64,000 bases of DNA from an uncultured Tenacibaculum sp. (GCF_947494125.1 NZ_CANLTU010000006.1:1-64000), one strand, 5' to 3'. Shown: positions 45,079 to 54,655, numbered from the stretch's first letter. Translations and numbers: made by a program. The notes: generated by a model from the letters alone, not told the origin.

Positions 45079-47442
45079 TTATTTATCTTCCTTTGGAGGT
45101 AAAATTTTAAAGTTTGTTTCTTTTAAAACCTTCTTGTTAGCAATCTTTTTCTCAAATGAAAGTAATAATGATGGTAATAATAACAAGTTAGATACCATTG
45201 CTAATAAAAGTGTTACAGAAACTAGACCTCCTAAAGCGATTGTACCACCAAAACTAGAAACGGTAAATACCAAGAATCCGAAAAATAAAACGATTGAAGT
45301 ATAAAACATACTAACACCAGTTTCTTGAAGTGCAGCATACACTGCTGGTTTTATTTTCCAATTATTTGCTAGCAGTTCCTGACGGTATTTGGCTAAAAAG
45401 TGAATAGTGTCATCTACAGAAATACCAAAAGCTATACTAAATACTAAAATAGTTGAAGGTTTAATAGGTATACTAAAGAAGCCCATTAATCCAGCAGTAA
45501 TTAGTAATGGAAGCATATTTGGGATTAAGGATATAAAAATCATTTTATAAGAACGGAACATCCAGGCCATAAAAATTGAAATCAATAAAATGGCAAGAGA
45601 TAATGAAATAACTAAATTCTTAATTAAATAATTAGTTCCTTTTAAAAAGACCAATGCTTTTCCTGTCATTGAAACATTAAATCGTTCTTCTGGAAACTGT
45701 TTTTTGATAACAGCTTGTAAACGATCTTGTATAATATCCATTTTATCGGTACCAATATCTTTCATAAAAGTAGTGATACGAGCATAACGACCAGTTTTAT
45801 CAACAAAGTTTTTTAACATTCCAGAGTTACTATCAGAATTTTTGGTATAAGCAAAAATATGCGCTTTCTCTTGACTTGTCGGTAACTGATAATACTTAGG
45901 ATTTCCTTTGTAATATGCTTGTTTAGAATATTTAACTAAGTTTGTTACTGAAATTGGTTTAGATAATTCAGGAAAAGTTTCAATAGTTTCATTTAACTTT
46001 TCCATCTTTTTTAAAGTAGAAAGTTTCATAACACCTTTCTCTTTTTTTGTGTCAATCAAAATCTCTAAAGGCATGATGCCTCCAAATTCGGTTTCAAAAA
46101 ACTTGATGTCTTTATAAAACTGCATGCCTTTTGGCATGTCTTCAATTAAACTACCAGAAACTCTAATTTGATATAAGCCTATCATACTTAATATAATAAC
46201 TATAACAGTAGTTATATATATTGAAATACGTTGTTTTTTTACCATGCGTTCCATCCAAGAAACTACATTGCCCATCCATCTTTTTTCTAAATGATTTAGA
46301 TGTTTTTTCTCAGGAAGAGGCATAAAACTATATAAAATAGGAATGATTAATAAAGCTAAAATAAATATGCTAATAATATTTACAGAAGCTAAAATTCCGA
46401 ACTCTCTTAGTAATTGACTTTTAACAAAAACAAAGGTTGCAAAACCAGATGCTGTTGTAATATTTGTCATTAAAGTAGCATTCCCAATTTTTGATATTAC
46501 ACGTTGCAATGATTTTGCTTGGTTACCATGCTTTTTTATTTCTTGCTGGTATTTATTTATTAAAAATACAGCATTAGGTACCCCTATAACGATAATCAGT
46601 GGAGGGATTAAAGCAGATAAAACGGTGATTTCATATCTAAACCATCCAATAAAACCTAAAGCCCAAATAACACCAATAATAACTACAAATAAAGTAATAA
46701 ATGTAGCTCTAAAAGAACGGAAAAAGAAAAAGAATATAATTGCCGTAATTAATAAAGCGCCAACCACAAATATTCCCATTTCGTTGGTAATGTTTTGAGA
46801 ATTTAAGGTGCGTATGTATGGCATACCAGAAACTCGAACATCCATACCATTTGCTTCTTCAAAAGCTTTAATTCTTGGTATAAGTATTTGAGTTATAAAA
46901 TTTGCTCTAGCTGGAGTGTTTACAATTTCTTTATTAAGATAAATTGCCGTTTGTAGTGTCCCTTTGTCGTTGTATAGTAAGTTTTCGTAAAATGGAAGCT
47001 TCTCAAAAAGTTGTTCTTTTATCTTAAGAACTTCTTCATTTGTTTTAGGAAGCTTTTTAAATAAAGGTTCTACAATGAATTTACGAGTTTTACGATCTGC
47101 TTTTAGTTGCTTTACATCAGCGATAGAAACTGAAAAATCGATTTCAGGTAAACTATCAAAACTCTTAACTAATGAATTCCAATTATTGAATTTTTGAGGC
47201 GTAAAAATTGTACTATCCTTTATTCCTAGGATAATTAAATTACCTTCTTCTCCAAAAATATCTAAGAATTTGTTGTATTCTATATTTACCTCATGGTTTG
47301 TAGGTAATAAGTTGGCTTCTGTATAGGAGAAGCGCATGTATTTTATTTGAGTGACTAAAAGTCCCGTAATAACAGCAATAGTAATTAAAACCAAATATCG
47401 GTTTCGCAGTATAAATCCTGCGATTTTAGTCCAAAAAGTCAT
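45079..47442 (-). CDS. MMPL/RND-superfamily exporter (patched-like)
   Basis: The 787-residue protein has the duplicated layout of one helix, an external domain and five helices. The first half shows IPPLIIVIGVPNAVFLINKYQQE and the second FSIAFGISVDDTIHFLAKYRQE, the acidic helix-4 motifs of MMPL transporters. No adaptor or outer-membrane partner is adjacent. Family members export lipids, hopanoids or sterol-like molecules; the substrate here is unknown. It is followed downstream by asnS and preceded by frr on the same strand with a roughly 100-base gap. Confidence 0.88.
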   Translation of the reverse strand: MTFWTKIAGFILRNRYLVLITIAVITGLLVTQIKYMRFSYTEANLLPTNHEVNIEYNKFLDIFGEEGNLIILGIKDSTIFTPQKFNNWNSLVKSFDSLPEIDFSVSIADVKQLKADRKTRKFIVEPLFKKLPKTNEEVLKIKEQLFEKLPFYENLLYNDKGTLQTAIYLNKEIVNTPARANFITQILIPRIKAFEEANGMDVRVSGMPYIRTLNSQNITNEMGIFVVGALLITAIIFFFFFRSFRATFITLFVVIIGVIWALGFIGWFRYEITVLSALIPPLIIVIGVPNAVFLINKYQQEIKKHGNQAKSLQRVISKIGNATLMTNITTASGFATFVFVKSQLLREFGILASVNIISIFILALLIIPILYSFMPLPEKKHLNHLEKRWMGNVVSWMERMVKKQRISIYITTVIVIILSMIGLYQIRVSGSLIEDMPKGMQFYKDIKFFETEFGGIMPLEILIDTKKEKGVMKLSTLKKMEKLNETIETFPELSKPISVTNLVKYSKQAYYKGNPKYYQLPTSQEKAHIFAYTKNSDSNSGMLKNFVDKTGRYARITTFMKDIGTDKMDIIQDRLQAVIKKQFPEERFNVSMTGKALVFLKGTNYLIKNLVISLSLAILLISIFMAWMFRSYKMIFISLIPNMLPLLITAGLMGFFSIPIKPSTILVFSIAFGISVDDTIHFLAKYRQELLANNWKIKPAVYAALQETGVSMFYTSIVLFFGFLVFTVSSFGGTIALGGLVSVTLLLAMVSNLLLLPSLLLSFEKKIANKKVLKETNFKILPPKEDK

Positions 47443-47490
47443 TCAAAAAAAATTTTAGCAAAGTTATGGTAAATGAAACAATTAAACGAA

Positions 47491-47524
47491 AAAAAAGAGT
47501 GCCTTAAAAAACACTCTCTTTTAA
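47491..47524 (-). terminator. Weak hairpin after frr, possible terminator
   Basis: AGAGTG and CACTCT pair around a ten-base A-rich loop, and the flanking A and T runs extend the pairing imperfectly. It lies just beyond the frr stop. Confidence 0.45.
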
Positions 47525-47539
47525 ATATTTTAAAGAGAC

Positions 47540-48094
47540 TTAAACAGTCATAATTTCTTTCTCTTTTACTGAGTATTTTTCATCTATATCTTTAACAAAA
47601 CCATCAGTTAAAGTTTGAACGTTAGCTTCTGCATTTTTCTTCATATCATCAGAAACATCCGTTTTTTTGATTTCATTATTAGCATCTTTACGAGCATTAC
47701 GAATACCTACTTTTGCATGTTCTGCTTCAGCTTTTGCTTGTTTAGAAAGATCTCTACGGCGTTCTTCTGTTAATGGAGGAACACTAATAATAATATTATC
47801 ACCATTGTTCATAGGGTTAAATCCTATGTTTGCAATCATAATAGCTTTTTCTATTTCTTGCAACATGTTTTTTTCCCATGGTTGAATAGTAATAGTTCTC
47901 GCATCTGGAGTACTAACATTTGCAACCTGTCCTAAAGCAGTAGCTGATCCATAATAATCAACTTGTACATTAGCTAACATTGATGGAGAAGCTTTACCAG
48001 CTCTAATACTACGTAGTTCTTTTACTAAGTGTTCTATAGCACTATTCATTGCCTCTTTGGCCGAATCTAAAATAAAATCAATTTCTTCGTTCAT
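47540..48094 (-). CDS. frr: Ribosome recycling factor
   Basis: RRF splits post-termination ribosomes together with EF-G. The 184-residue two-domain protein contains the signature stretch LVKELRSIRAGKASPSML in the long helix and INVPPLTEERR-like ISVPPLTEERRRDL in domain II. pyrH lies 46 bases upstream, the conserved pyrH-frr pairing. Confidence 0.97.
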   Translation of the reverse strand: MNEEIDFILDSAKEAMNSAIEHLVKELRSIRAGKASPSMLANVQVDYYGSATALGQVANVSTPDARTITIQPWEKNMLQEIEKAIMIANIGFNPMNNGDNIIISVPPLTEERRRDLSKQAKAEAEHAKVGIRNARKDANNEIKKTDVSDDMKKNAEANVQTLTDGFVKDIDEKYSVKEKEIMTV

Positions 48095-48140
48095 TTTGTT
48101 CGTATTTATTGACCTCTATATTATTTGAGGTTATTTCGTT

Positions 48141-48851
48141 TTATTCGTTATCAACTATTGTTCCAATTTGTTCACCAGATACTAACTTCAATAAGTTTCC
48201 ATTAGTATTCATATCAAAAACAATAATTGGAAGCTTGTTTTCTTCACTTAAAGTAAATGCTGTCATATCCATTACTTTTAAACCTTTTTCAATAACATCT
48301 TTAAAAGTAATTGTTTCAAATTTCACAGCGTTTTTATCCTTTTCAGGATCTACATTGTAAATACCATCAACTCTTGTTCCTTTTAAAATAGCATCTGCAT
48401 TAATTTCAATAGCTCTTAATACGGCAGCTGTATCTGTTGTAAAATAAGGATTTCCAGTTCCACCTCCAAAAATTACAACACGTCCTTTTTCTAAATGACG
48501 ATTTGCACGTCTTTTTATATAAGGTTCAGCTATTTCTTTAATTTCAATAGCTGTTTGTAACCTTGTTTGTATTCCCTCATCTTCTAGGGCACTTTGTAAT
48601 GCTAAACCGTTAATACAGGTAGCTAACATTCCCATATGGTCACCTTGTACGCGATCCATACCATTAAGTTCACCAGCAACACCTCTAAAAATATTACCAC
48701 CACCAATAACAATGGCTACTTGAATATTTTTATCTATTACTTGTTTTATTTCTTGGGCATAGTCTTTAAGTCTTTTAGGGTCAATTCCATATTGACGCTC
48801 GCCCATTAGAGCTTCTCCACTTAATTTTAAAAGAATTCTTTTATATTGCAT
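48141..48851 (-). CDS. pyrH: UMP kinase
   Basis: The bacterial hexameric UMP kinase phosphorylates UMP in pyrimidine nucleotide synthesis. It has [14 protein letters not shown] at the N-terminus, the [10 protein letters not shown] loop, [18 protein letters not shown] and the [14 protein letters not shown] substrate loop. The length of 236 residues is standard. It is followed by frr. A TAGTTTTG -7 element lies upstream, and the tsf terminator separates it from the preceding operon. Confidence 0.97.
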   Translation of the reverse strand: MQYKRILLKLSGEALMGERQYGIDPKRLKDYAQEIKQVIDKNIQVAIVIGGGNIFRGVAGELNGMDRVQGDHMGMLATCINGLALQSALEDEGIQTRLQTAIEIKEIAEPYIKRRANRHLEKGRVVIFGGGTGNPYFTTDTAAVLRAIEINADAILKGTRVDGIYNVDPEKDKNAVKFETITFKDVIEKGLKVMDMTAFTLSEENKLPIIVFDMNTNGNLLKLVSGEQIGTIVDNE

Positions 48852-48870
48852 AGTCTTGTTGAAAGTTGTG

Positions 48871-48878
48871 CAAAACTA
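48871..48878 (-). promoter_or_regulatory. -7 element of pyrH-frr
   Basis: TAGTTTTG on the minus strand, 19 bases before the pyrH ATG. No convincing -33 element is visible. Confidence 0.45.
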
Positions 48879-48912
48879 CGTATTTTTTTTGAGTTTGGTT
48901 TTTTATAAAATA

Positions 48913-48941
48913 AAAAACCATCCAGAAAATGGATGGTTTTT
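48913..48941 (-). terminator. Terminator of the rpsB-tsf unit
   Basis: AAAAACCATCC and GGATGGTTTTT pair around AGAAAAT, with T-rich sequence on the minus strand, 21 bases after the tsf stop. Confidence 0.85.
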
Positions 48942-48961
48942 ATATAAAATTTTGTTGAGAA

Positions 48962-49930
48962 TTATCCTAAAGTAACTCTTACGAAGTTTTTAACTTCTAC
49001 GTCACCAAAAGAAGAAACATATTCTGCAACAGTTTTCTTTTCGTCTTTAATAAACTTTTGATCTAATAAACATTGTTCTTGATCTAAAGTAGTATTGTCA
49101 GAAACAAATCTTTCCATTTTACCTGGTAAGATTTTGTCCCAAATTTTCTCTGGTTTACCTTCTGATTTTAATTGCTCTTTTGCAACTTCTTCAGCATTCG
49201 CTAAAACAGCATCAGTTAATTGTAATCTAGATACAAATTGAGGAACGTTCTTTAAAGTTTTACCTAAACGAACTAATTCTTCATTGTCTTTTACGATAGC
49301 AGCGATTCTTGCTTCAGTTTCAGACGCTACATAAGCAGGGTCAAAACCTTTGTAAGATAAAGAAACAGCACCCATTGATGCAGCTTGCATTGCTAAGTCT
49401 TTAGTTAAAGTTGCAGCATTATCTACAGGAGTAGATAAGCCAACCATAGCAGCAATCTTACCTACGTGAGTATAAGAACCTACGTATGGTGCTTCAAGTC
49501 TTTCGAAAGAAGTAATATCGATTTTTTCACCGATAACTCCTGTTTGCTCGATTAACTTCTCAGCAACAGTTACTCCACCAAAATCAGCAGCTAAAAATTC
49601 TTCTTTAGTTTTAGTATTGAAAGCGATATCAACAAATTCTGCAGCTAAACTTTTGAATGAATCATTTTTAGATACGAAATCTGTTTCACATGCTAATACA
49701 ATAGCAACACCGTAAGTGTTGTCATCACTAATTTTAGTAATAGCTACACCTTCAGTAGACTCTCTATCTGCTCTTTTAGCAGCGATTTTTTGTCCTTTTT
49801 TACGTAAAACTTCAACAGCTTTATCAAAGTTTCCTTCTGCTTCTACTAATGCATTTTTACAATCCATCATACCAGCTCCGGTACTTTCTCTTAATTTCTT
49901 TACGTCTGCAGCGCTAATTTTTACTGACAT
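48962..49930 (-). CDS. tsf: Translation elongation factor Ts
   Basis: EF-Ts recycles EF-Tu-GDP. The N-terminal UBA-like domain has the family signature LRESTGAGMMDCKNALVEA, followed by the core with FVSKNDSFKSLAAEFVDIA. The protein is 322 residues, longer than the 283 of E. coli, which I regard as normal for Bacteroidota. It is downstream of rpsB in the usual order; a 9-bp hairpin lies between the two genes. Confidence 0.97.
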   Translation of the reverse strand: MSVKISAADVKKLRESTGAGMMDCKNALVEAEGNFDKAVEVLRKKGQKIAAKRADRESTEGVAITKISDDNTYGVAIVLACETDFVSKNDSFKSLAAEFVDIAFNTKTKEEFLAADFGGVTVAEKLIEQTGVIGEKIDITSFERLEAPYVGSYTHVGKIAAMVGLSTPVDNAATLTKDLAMQAASMGAVSLSYKGFDPAYVASETEARIAAIVKDNEELVRLGKTLKNVPQFVSRLQLTDAVLANAEEVAKEQLKSEGKPEKIWDKILPGKMERFVSDNTTLDQEQCLLDQKFIKDEKKTVAEYVSSFGDVEVKNFVRVTLG

Positions 49931-49981
49931 CTCTATTGTTATTTAAGTTGTAAATATTTTATTATACAAAGTTGTAAAAAC

Positions 49982-50011
49982 TTAAAGGTTCCAATGTAAT
50001 GAAACCTTTAA
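49982..50011 (-). promoter_or_regulatory. Intergenic hairpin between rpsB and tsf (attenuator-like)
   Basis: TTAAAGGTT and AACCTTTAA form a 9-bp perfect stem with a 12-base loop. On the minus strand it is followed by GTTTTTA. It could lower tsf transcription relative to rpsB or stabilise the rpsB 3' end. Confidence 0.5.
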
Positions 50012-50018
50012 ATTTAAA

Positions 50019-50804
50019 TTATTTTGCTTCCTCTTTAGCTTTTTCTTCAGTTGAAGTTTTTTCTTCCTTCGCTGGAGCTTCTTTAGCTGGTGCTTTTTCA
50101 GCTTTTGCTTTTTCCTTATCAGCTTTTCTTTCTGTTAAGCCTTCAGCAATAGCATCTGTTACATATGATAATACTTTATCAATAGATTTAGAAGCATCAT
50201 CGTTTGCAGGGATTACATAATCAACTGGTCTAGGATCAGAGTTAGTATCAACCATTGCAAAGATTGGAATGTTTAATTTTTGCGCTTCAGCAATTGCGAT
50301 GTGTTCTTTCTTTACATCAATTACAAATAAAGCAGCAGGTAAACGAGTCATATCAGAAATAGAACCTAAATTCTTTTCTAATTTTGCTCTCTGACGGTTG
50401 ATTTGTAATTTTTCTCTTTTTGATAACGCATCAAAAGAACCATCTTGCTTCATTCTATCAATAGTAGCCATTTTCTTAATAGCTTTACGGATAGTAACAA
50501 AGTTTGTTAACATACCACCTGGCCAACGCTCAGTAATGAAAGGCATGTTTACGTTTGCAGCTCTTTCAGCAACGATATCTTTAGCTTGCTTCTTAGTAGC
50601 AACGAATAAGATTTTACGTCCAGAGTTAGCTATTTTTTGTAAAGCTTTAGAAGCTTCATCAATTTTAGCTGATGTTTTATACAAGTCGATGATGTGAACA
50701 CCATTACGTTCTGTATAAATGTATGGAGCCATGTTTGGGTTCCATTTTCTTGTTAAGTGACCAAAGTGTACGCCACTTTCTAATAATTCTTGAATGTTTG
50801 CCAT
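50019..50804 (-). CDS. rpsB: 30S ribosomal protein S2
   Basis: S2 binds the back of the 30S subunit. The signatures LLESGVHFGHLTRKWNPNM and ERWPGGMLTNF, and the PIFAMVDTNSDPRPVDYVIPANDDA region, are present. At 261 residues it has an unusually charged Lys/Ala/Glu-rich C-terminal tail (about residues 228-261), a low-complexity extension beyond the folded domain. It follows rplM-rpsI and precedes tsf on the same strand. Confidence 0.98.
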   Translation of the reverse strand: MANIQELLESGVHFGHLTRKWNPNMAPYIYTERNGVHIIDLYKTSAKIDEASKALQKIANSGRKILFVATKKQAKDIVAERAANVNMPFITERWPGGMLTNFVTIRKAIKKMATIDRMKQDGSFDALSKREKLQINRQRAKLEKNLGSISDMTRLPAALFVIDVKKEHIAIAEAQKLNIPIFAMVDTNSDPRPVDYVIPANDDASKSIDKVLSYVTDAIAEGLTERKADKEKAKAEKAPAKEAPAKEEKTSTEEKAKEEAK

Positions 50805-50921
50805 TTTAATAAAATGTGTTTACGTTCTGTTTTCGCAATATTCCAGTAGTTTATAAAGTCTGAAATATTTAGATACTAAACTGTTATAAATTGTTTTATA
50901 AATAACAGCTCTAATAAACGA

Positions 50922-51308
50922 TTAACGTTTAGAGAACTGGAATTTCTTACGTGCTTTCTTCTGACCGAATTTCTTACGTTCAACCATTCTTGGATCACGA
51001 GTTAATAAACCTTCTGGTTTTAATACTGCTTTATGCTCTTCGTTAATAGCTACTAATGCTCTAGTAATTGCTAAACGAATAGCTTCAGCTTGACCAGTAA
51101 CACCTCCACCAAAAACATTTACTTTAATGTCATAAGACTCTAAGTTCTCAGTTAACATTAAAGGTTGCTTTACTTTATATTGTAAAGTAGGAGTTGTTAA
51201 ATAGTTATTTAAATCTTTTTTGTTGATAGTGATGTTTCCACTTCCTTGAGAAACGTAAACACGAGCAACAGCTGTTTTTCTTCTACCTATTTTGTGTACA
51301 GTTTCCAT
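50922..51308 (-). CDS. rpsI: 30S ribosomal protein S9
   Basis: S9 lies in the head of the 30S subunit, with its C-terminal tail reaching the P site. The 128-residue protein has IGRRKTAVARVYV at the start, NVFGGGVTGQAEAIRLAITRAL in the middle and the canonical KKFGQKKARKKFQFSKR tail. Its ATG overlaps the rplM stop by one base. Confidence 0.98.
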   Translation of the reverse strand: METVHKIGRRKTAVARVYVSQGSGNITINKKDLNNYLTTPTLQYKVKQPLMLTENLESYDIKVNVFGGGVTGQAEAIRLAITRALVAINEEHKAVLKPEGLLTRDPRMVERKKFGQKKARKKFQFSKR

Positions 51309-51763
51309 TATTTAAGATCGTTAAGGTTAATAGCTTTTGGGTTTTGAGCTGATTGTTGGTGCTCTGTACCTGCGTAAACATATAAGTTTCTGAATAACGC
51401 ACTACCTAATTTGTTTTTAGGTAACATTCCTTTTACTGCTTTTTCGATTAATCTTGTAGGATCTTTTTCGAACATTTCTGTAGCAGTTAATGATCTCTGA
51501 CCTCCTGGATATCCTGTGTGACGGATGTAAGACTTATCAGTCCATTTTTTTCCAGTTAGGTTAATTTTTTCTGCGTTGATAATAACCACGTTATCTCCAC
51601 AATCTACGTGAGGAGTATAGTTTGGTTTGTATTTACCTCTAATTAGCATTGCTATTTTAGAAGCTAGACGACCCAACGTTTGCCCGTCCGCATCAACTAA
51701 AACCCACTCTTTGTTAACAGTGTTTTTGTTAGCTGATACTGTTTTGTAACTTAATGTGTTCAT
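51308..51763 (-). CDS. rplM: 50S ribosomal protein L13
   Basis: L13 is an early-assembly 50S protein. It contains VDADGQTLGRLASKIAMLIRGK, VVIINAEKINLTGKKWTDK, the YIRHTGYPGG loop and KGMLPKNKLG. The length of 151 residues is normal. It heads the rplM-rpsI unit behind a well-formed promoter with a leader of roughly 50 bases; I see no obvious r-protein leader structure in that leader. Confidence 0.98.
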   Translation of the reverse strand: MNTLSYKTVSANKNTVNKEWVLVDADGQTLGRLASKIAMLIRGKYKPNYTPHVDCGDNVVIINAEKINLTGKKWTDKSYIRHTGYPGGQRSLTATEMFEKDPTRLIEKAVKGMLPKNKLGSALFRNLYVYAGTEHQQSAQNPKAINLNDLK

Positions 51764-51820
51764 AATTACACGATTAGTTTTTGTTTATTAATATATAATT
51801 TTATCCTTAAAAAAGGTCTG

Positions 51821-51851
51821 CAAATGTACGATTAATTATTCGATTGACAAA
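51821..51851 (-). promoter_or_regulatory. Promoter of the rplM-rpsI(-rpsB-tsf) unit
   Basis: On the minus strand TTTG (51851-51848), exactly 19 bases, TACATTTG (51828-51821): a full consensus match for a highly expressed operon. Confidence 0.8.
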
Positions 51852-51882
51852 TAGCATGTTAGTTTAATTTTTAAGCAATAAA

Positions 51883-51907
51883 AAAAACGTGCAAATAGCA
51901 CGTTTTT
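51883..51907 (-). terminator. Terminator of the OmpA-like lipoprotein gene
   Basis: AAAAACGTGC and GCACGTTTTT enclose AAATA, with T-rich sequence following on the minus strand, 24 bases beyond the stop codon. Confidence 0.85.
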
Positions 51908-51931
51908 ATTTTATAAAATAGCACTTTTAAA

Positions 51932-52780
51932 TTACTCAGCTTTTTGCTCTAGTAATTCAAAAAATTGATTTAACCTTGGAAGGATAATAATTTTTGTTCT
52001 TCTATTTTTTGCTTTGTTTACTGGAGTATCATTTGCTACTAAAGGAGCAAAACTACCTCTACCCGCAGCAATTAATCTGCTTGGTGCTACTTTGTATTTG
52101 TTTTGTAATTCACGAACGATTGATGTTGCACGCAAAACACTTAATCCCCAGTTGTCTTTTAAAGAAGATCCTGCAGTTACTGGTGTATTATCTGTATGTC
52201 CTTCAATCATAACATCCATTTCTGGTTGTCCGTTTACTACTGTAGCTACTTTTTCTAAAACTTTAGATGCTTTATCAGATACAGTATAGCTTCCGCTTTT
52301 AAATAATAATTTATCAGAAATAGAGATAAAAACAACAGTTTTTTCAACGTTTACTTCAATATCTTGGTCATCGATACCTTCTTGTAATTCTTTCTTTAAA
52401 TGGAAAGCAACTACTAGGTTTAATGAATCTTTCTTAGAAGCAGCAGCTCTAATTCTATTAATGTACTTATCTTTTTTACTTAACTGAGTTAAGGTTTCTT
52501 TAATGTTATCTGTAGCTCCTTTGGTTAAAACAGTTAAGTTTTCAACTTGTTGAAGTGAATTTTGTTTGTCTTTTTTTAAGTCGCTTACTGTAGTCTCTAA
52601 ATTTGAAACTTTATCTTGACAACCTTCTTTTTCTACTAAACACTTTGTCAAATTAGCTTTTACAGCTAATAACTCTTCTTTTGTTTTTTCATGCTTAGTC
52701 TTTAAAGCATCTAACTCTTTTGTAGAAGCACAAGAAGCTAATAAAAGAGTAGCGGTAAGAAATAAAAATATTTTCTTCAT
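51932..52780 (-). CDS. OmpA-family lipoprotein with coiled-coil stalk
   Basis: The lipobox LASC acylates C17. Residues about 20-100 form a heptad-rich coiled coil (LDALKTKHEKTKEELLAVK, VSNLETTVSDLKKDKQ). The C-terminal OmpA/Pal/MotB domain (about 145-270) includes LFKSGSYTVSDKASKVLEKVA, VMIEGHTDNTPVT and LSVLRATSIVRELQ, the peptidoglycan-binding signature. It probably tethers the outer membrane to the cell wall across the periplasm. It has its own promoter and terminator and is divergent from apbE. Confidence 0.9.
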   Translation of the reverse strand: MKKIFLFLTATLLLASCASTKELDALKTKHEKTKEELLAVKANLTKCLVEKEGCQDKVSNLETTVSDLKKDKQNSLQQVENLTVLTKGATDNIKETLTQLSKKDKYINRIRAAASKKDSLNLVVAFHLKKELQEGIDDQDIEVNVEKTVVFISISDKLLFKSGSYTVSDKASKVLEKVATVVNGQPEMDVMIEGHTDNTPVTAGSSLKDNWGLSVLRATSIVRELQNKYKVAPSRLIAAGRGSFAPLVANDTPVNKAKNRRTKIIILPRLNQFFELLEQKAE

Positions 52781-52824
52781 ATTATTCTGATTTTTCAGAT
52801 GTGTTGTTACATATAATGATTAAG

Positions 52825-52858
52825 CAAATTTAAAAAAATGATGGTATAAAAAAGACAA
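52825..52858 (-). promoter_or_regulatory. Promoter of the OmpA-like lipoprotein gene
   Basis: TAAATTTG (52832-52825) on the minus strand, with a possible TTG (52858-52856) 23 bases upstream, which is a long spacer. It implies a leader of about 40 bases. Confidence 0.5.
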
Positions 52859-52888
52859 TTAACAATCTTTTATGAAGAAAGAAAGAAT

Positions 52889-52896
52889 TATTTTTG
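52889..52896 (+). promoter_or_regulatory. -7 element of apbE
   Basis: TATTTTTG, 16 bases before the apbE ATG. No clear -33 element is visible. Confidence 0.4.
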
Positions 52897-52912
52897 TGAT
52901 TAAATTAAAAAG

Positions 52913-53887
52913 ATGTTAAAAAAAATAATTTACACAATAAGTATAATGGTGTTTTTTCTTGTTGGATGTAAGCAAGATAAAGAGATAAACAAGACCAAGT
53001 TAGAAGGGTTTGTTTTTGGAACTACTTATCATATAACATATCTAAACAAGATAAATCATCAAAAATCAATAGATAGTTTATTCTTTTTAATAAATAAATC
53101 GTTGTCAACATATATTCCTACTTCTGATATCTCTAAAATAAATAAAGGAGATAGTACAGTAGTGGTTGATGATTTTTTTGTTGAAGTTTTTAATAAAGCT
53201 AAAAAAATATATAAAGAAACAGATGGGTATTTTGATCCTACTATTGGTAGATTAATTGATGCATATGGTTTTGGTTCTGGAAAAGAACGAAAAGATTTGT
53301 CTAAAGAAGAGATAGAAGAACTTATGAATGGTGTAGGCTTTGACAAAGTAAAGCTTAAAGAAAGAAGAGTTTATAGAGATAATTCTAATATTGAATTTAA
53401 TGTTAATGCTTTTGCAAAAGGGTACGGAGTTGATGTTATTGGACGATTCTTAGAGAGTAATAATATTCAAAATTACATTGTTGAAATAGGTGGCGAAATT
53501 AGAGCTAGAGGAAATAAGCAGGGTAAGCCATGGATAGTGGCAATTGAAAAGCCTAATATCGATGGCACTAGATCTATTCAGAAAGAAATTAATTTAATAG
53601 ATGAATCCATGGCTACTTCGGGTAATTATAGAAAATATAAAATGAATGCTAAAGGAGAGAAAATAGTCCATACTGTAAATCCAAAAACAGGATTAGCTCA
53701 AGAAAGTAACTTATTAAGTGTTTCTGTTCGTATGAAAGGAGATTGTGCAGATGTAGATGCTTATGCTACTGCTTTTTTAGCTATGGGATTGGAAAAAACG
53801 AAAGAATTTTTAAAAGAGCATGCTCAAATAAAAGTAGTGTTATTGTATAACGATGAAAATAATAAAATACAAGAGTTTGTAAATTAA
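52913..53887 (+). CDS. apbE: FAD:protein FMN transferase (ApbE)
   Basis: ApbE attaches FMN covalently to Thr or Ser of target flavoproteins such as Na+-translocating NQR subunits, outside the cytoplasmic membrane. The lipobox LVGC acylates C19. Family motifs include GTTYHITY, the GYFDPTIGRLIDAYGFG loop, NVNAFAKGYGVDVIG, YIVEIGGEIRARG and METAL-binding-type SVRMKGDCADVDAYATAFLAMG. At 324 residues it is full length. The target flavoprotein is not in the window. The 3' end overlaps the convergent methyltransferase gene by 4 bases. Confidence 0.95.
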   Translation: MLKKIIYTISIMVFFLVGCKQDKEINKTKLEGFVFGTTYHITYLNKINHQKSIDSLFFLINKSLSTYIPTSDISKINKGDSTVVVDDFFVEVFNKAKKIYKETDGYFDPTIGRLIDAYGFGSGKERKDLSKEEIEELMNGVGFDKVKLKERRVYRDNSNIEFNVNAFAKGYGVDVIGRFLESNNIQNYIVEIGGEIRARGNKQGKPWIVAIEKPNIDGTRSIQKEINLIDESMATSGNYRKYKMNAKGEKIVHTVNPKTGLAQESNLLSVSVRMKGDCADVDAYATAFLAMGLEKTKEFLKEHAQIKVVLLYNDENNKIQEFVN

Positions 53888-54654
53888 TTCTTGAAACAAA
53901 CAGGTAAAATTTCGCCTTTCATTAAAGCAAATCGTTCTAGTTTTTCTAGAGCGATTTTTTTTGTAAAATCTATTTCATCTACATGAAACCCAATAGAACG
54001 AAGTTTATTAAAATAATCTCGTCCATATACGCGAACATGATCGTATTGTCCAAATATTTTAGCGCGTTCTTTTGGATCGGTAATGGTATCATCTTCAAAA
54101 GTAACTTCCCTACTTAAATCTTGAGGAATTTGAAATATACCAAAAGCGCCACTTTTCATAACTCTATAGAGTTCCTGCATTGCTTTAGTATCATTTGGAA
54201 TATGTTCTAAAACATGATTGCAAAAAACTACATCAAATGAATTGTCTTCAAATGGTAAATCGCAAATATCTGCTTTTACATCTGCTATTGGCGATTCTAG
54301 ATCAGAAGTAATGTAATCTAGGTTTTTTTGCTTTCTGAAAATGTCTAAAAAACATTGTTCTGGGGCAATATGTAATACTTTTAATTTTTTTTCAGAAGAG
54401 AAAAATTTAGACTCATTTTGCAAATACAGCCATAATAAACGATGCCTTTCTAATGATAATGTTGAAGGTGATAATGCATTTTCTCGTTGTATGCCATAAC
54501 CATAAGGTAAAAACTTACGGAAAGATTTACCGTCAATAGGATCCGTAAAATTATCACCTTTTAACCACCAAGCTATAATTGGGCGTGCCCAATAACTTGC
54601 TTTTATTAAAATAGGTCTAGGTATTGTGTTTAATATGGCTTTAAATAACGACAC
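53884..54654 (-). CDS. SAM-dependent methyltransferase (class I)
   Basis: The 256-residue protein has a Methyltransf_11-like fold: KVLHIAPEQCFLDIF corresponds to the SAM-binding motif I region, YITSDLES to motif II, CDLPFEDNSFDVVFCNHVLEHIPN to motifs III/IV, and MKSGAFGIFQIPQD follows. The start is a GTG (MSLFKAIL) one base after the map stop, so it is translationally coupled in the gpmI-trx-map operon. The N-terminal roughly 90 residues, including WWLKGDNFTDPIDGKSF, look like a substrate-specific region. The substrate is unknown. Confidence 0.85.
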   Translation of the reverse strand: MSLFKAILNTIPRPILIKASYWARPIIAWWLKGDNFTDPIDGKSFRKFLPYGYGIQRENALSPSTLSLERHRLLWLYLQNESKFFSSEKKLKVLHIAPEQCFLDIFRKQKNLDYITSDLESPIADVKADICDLPFEDNSFDVVFCNHVLEHIPNDTKAMQELYRVMKSGAFGIFQIPQDLSREVTFEDDTITDPKERAKIFGQYDHVRVYGRDYFNKLRSIGFHVDEIDFTKKIALEKLERFALMKGEILPVCFKN

Positions 54655-54655
54655 T

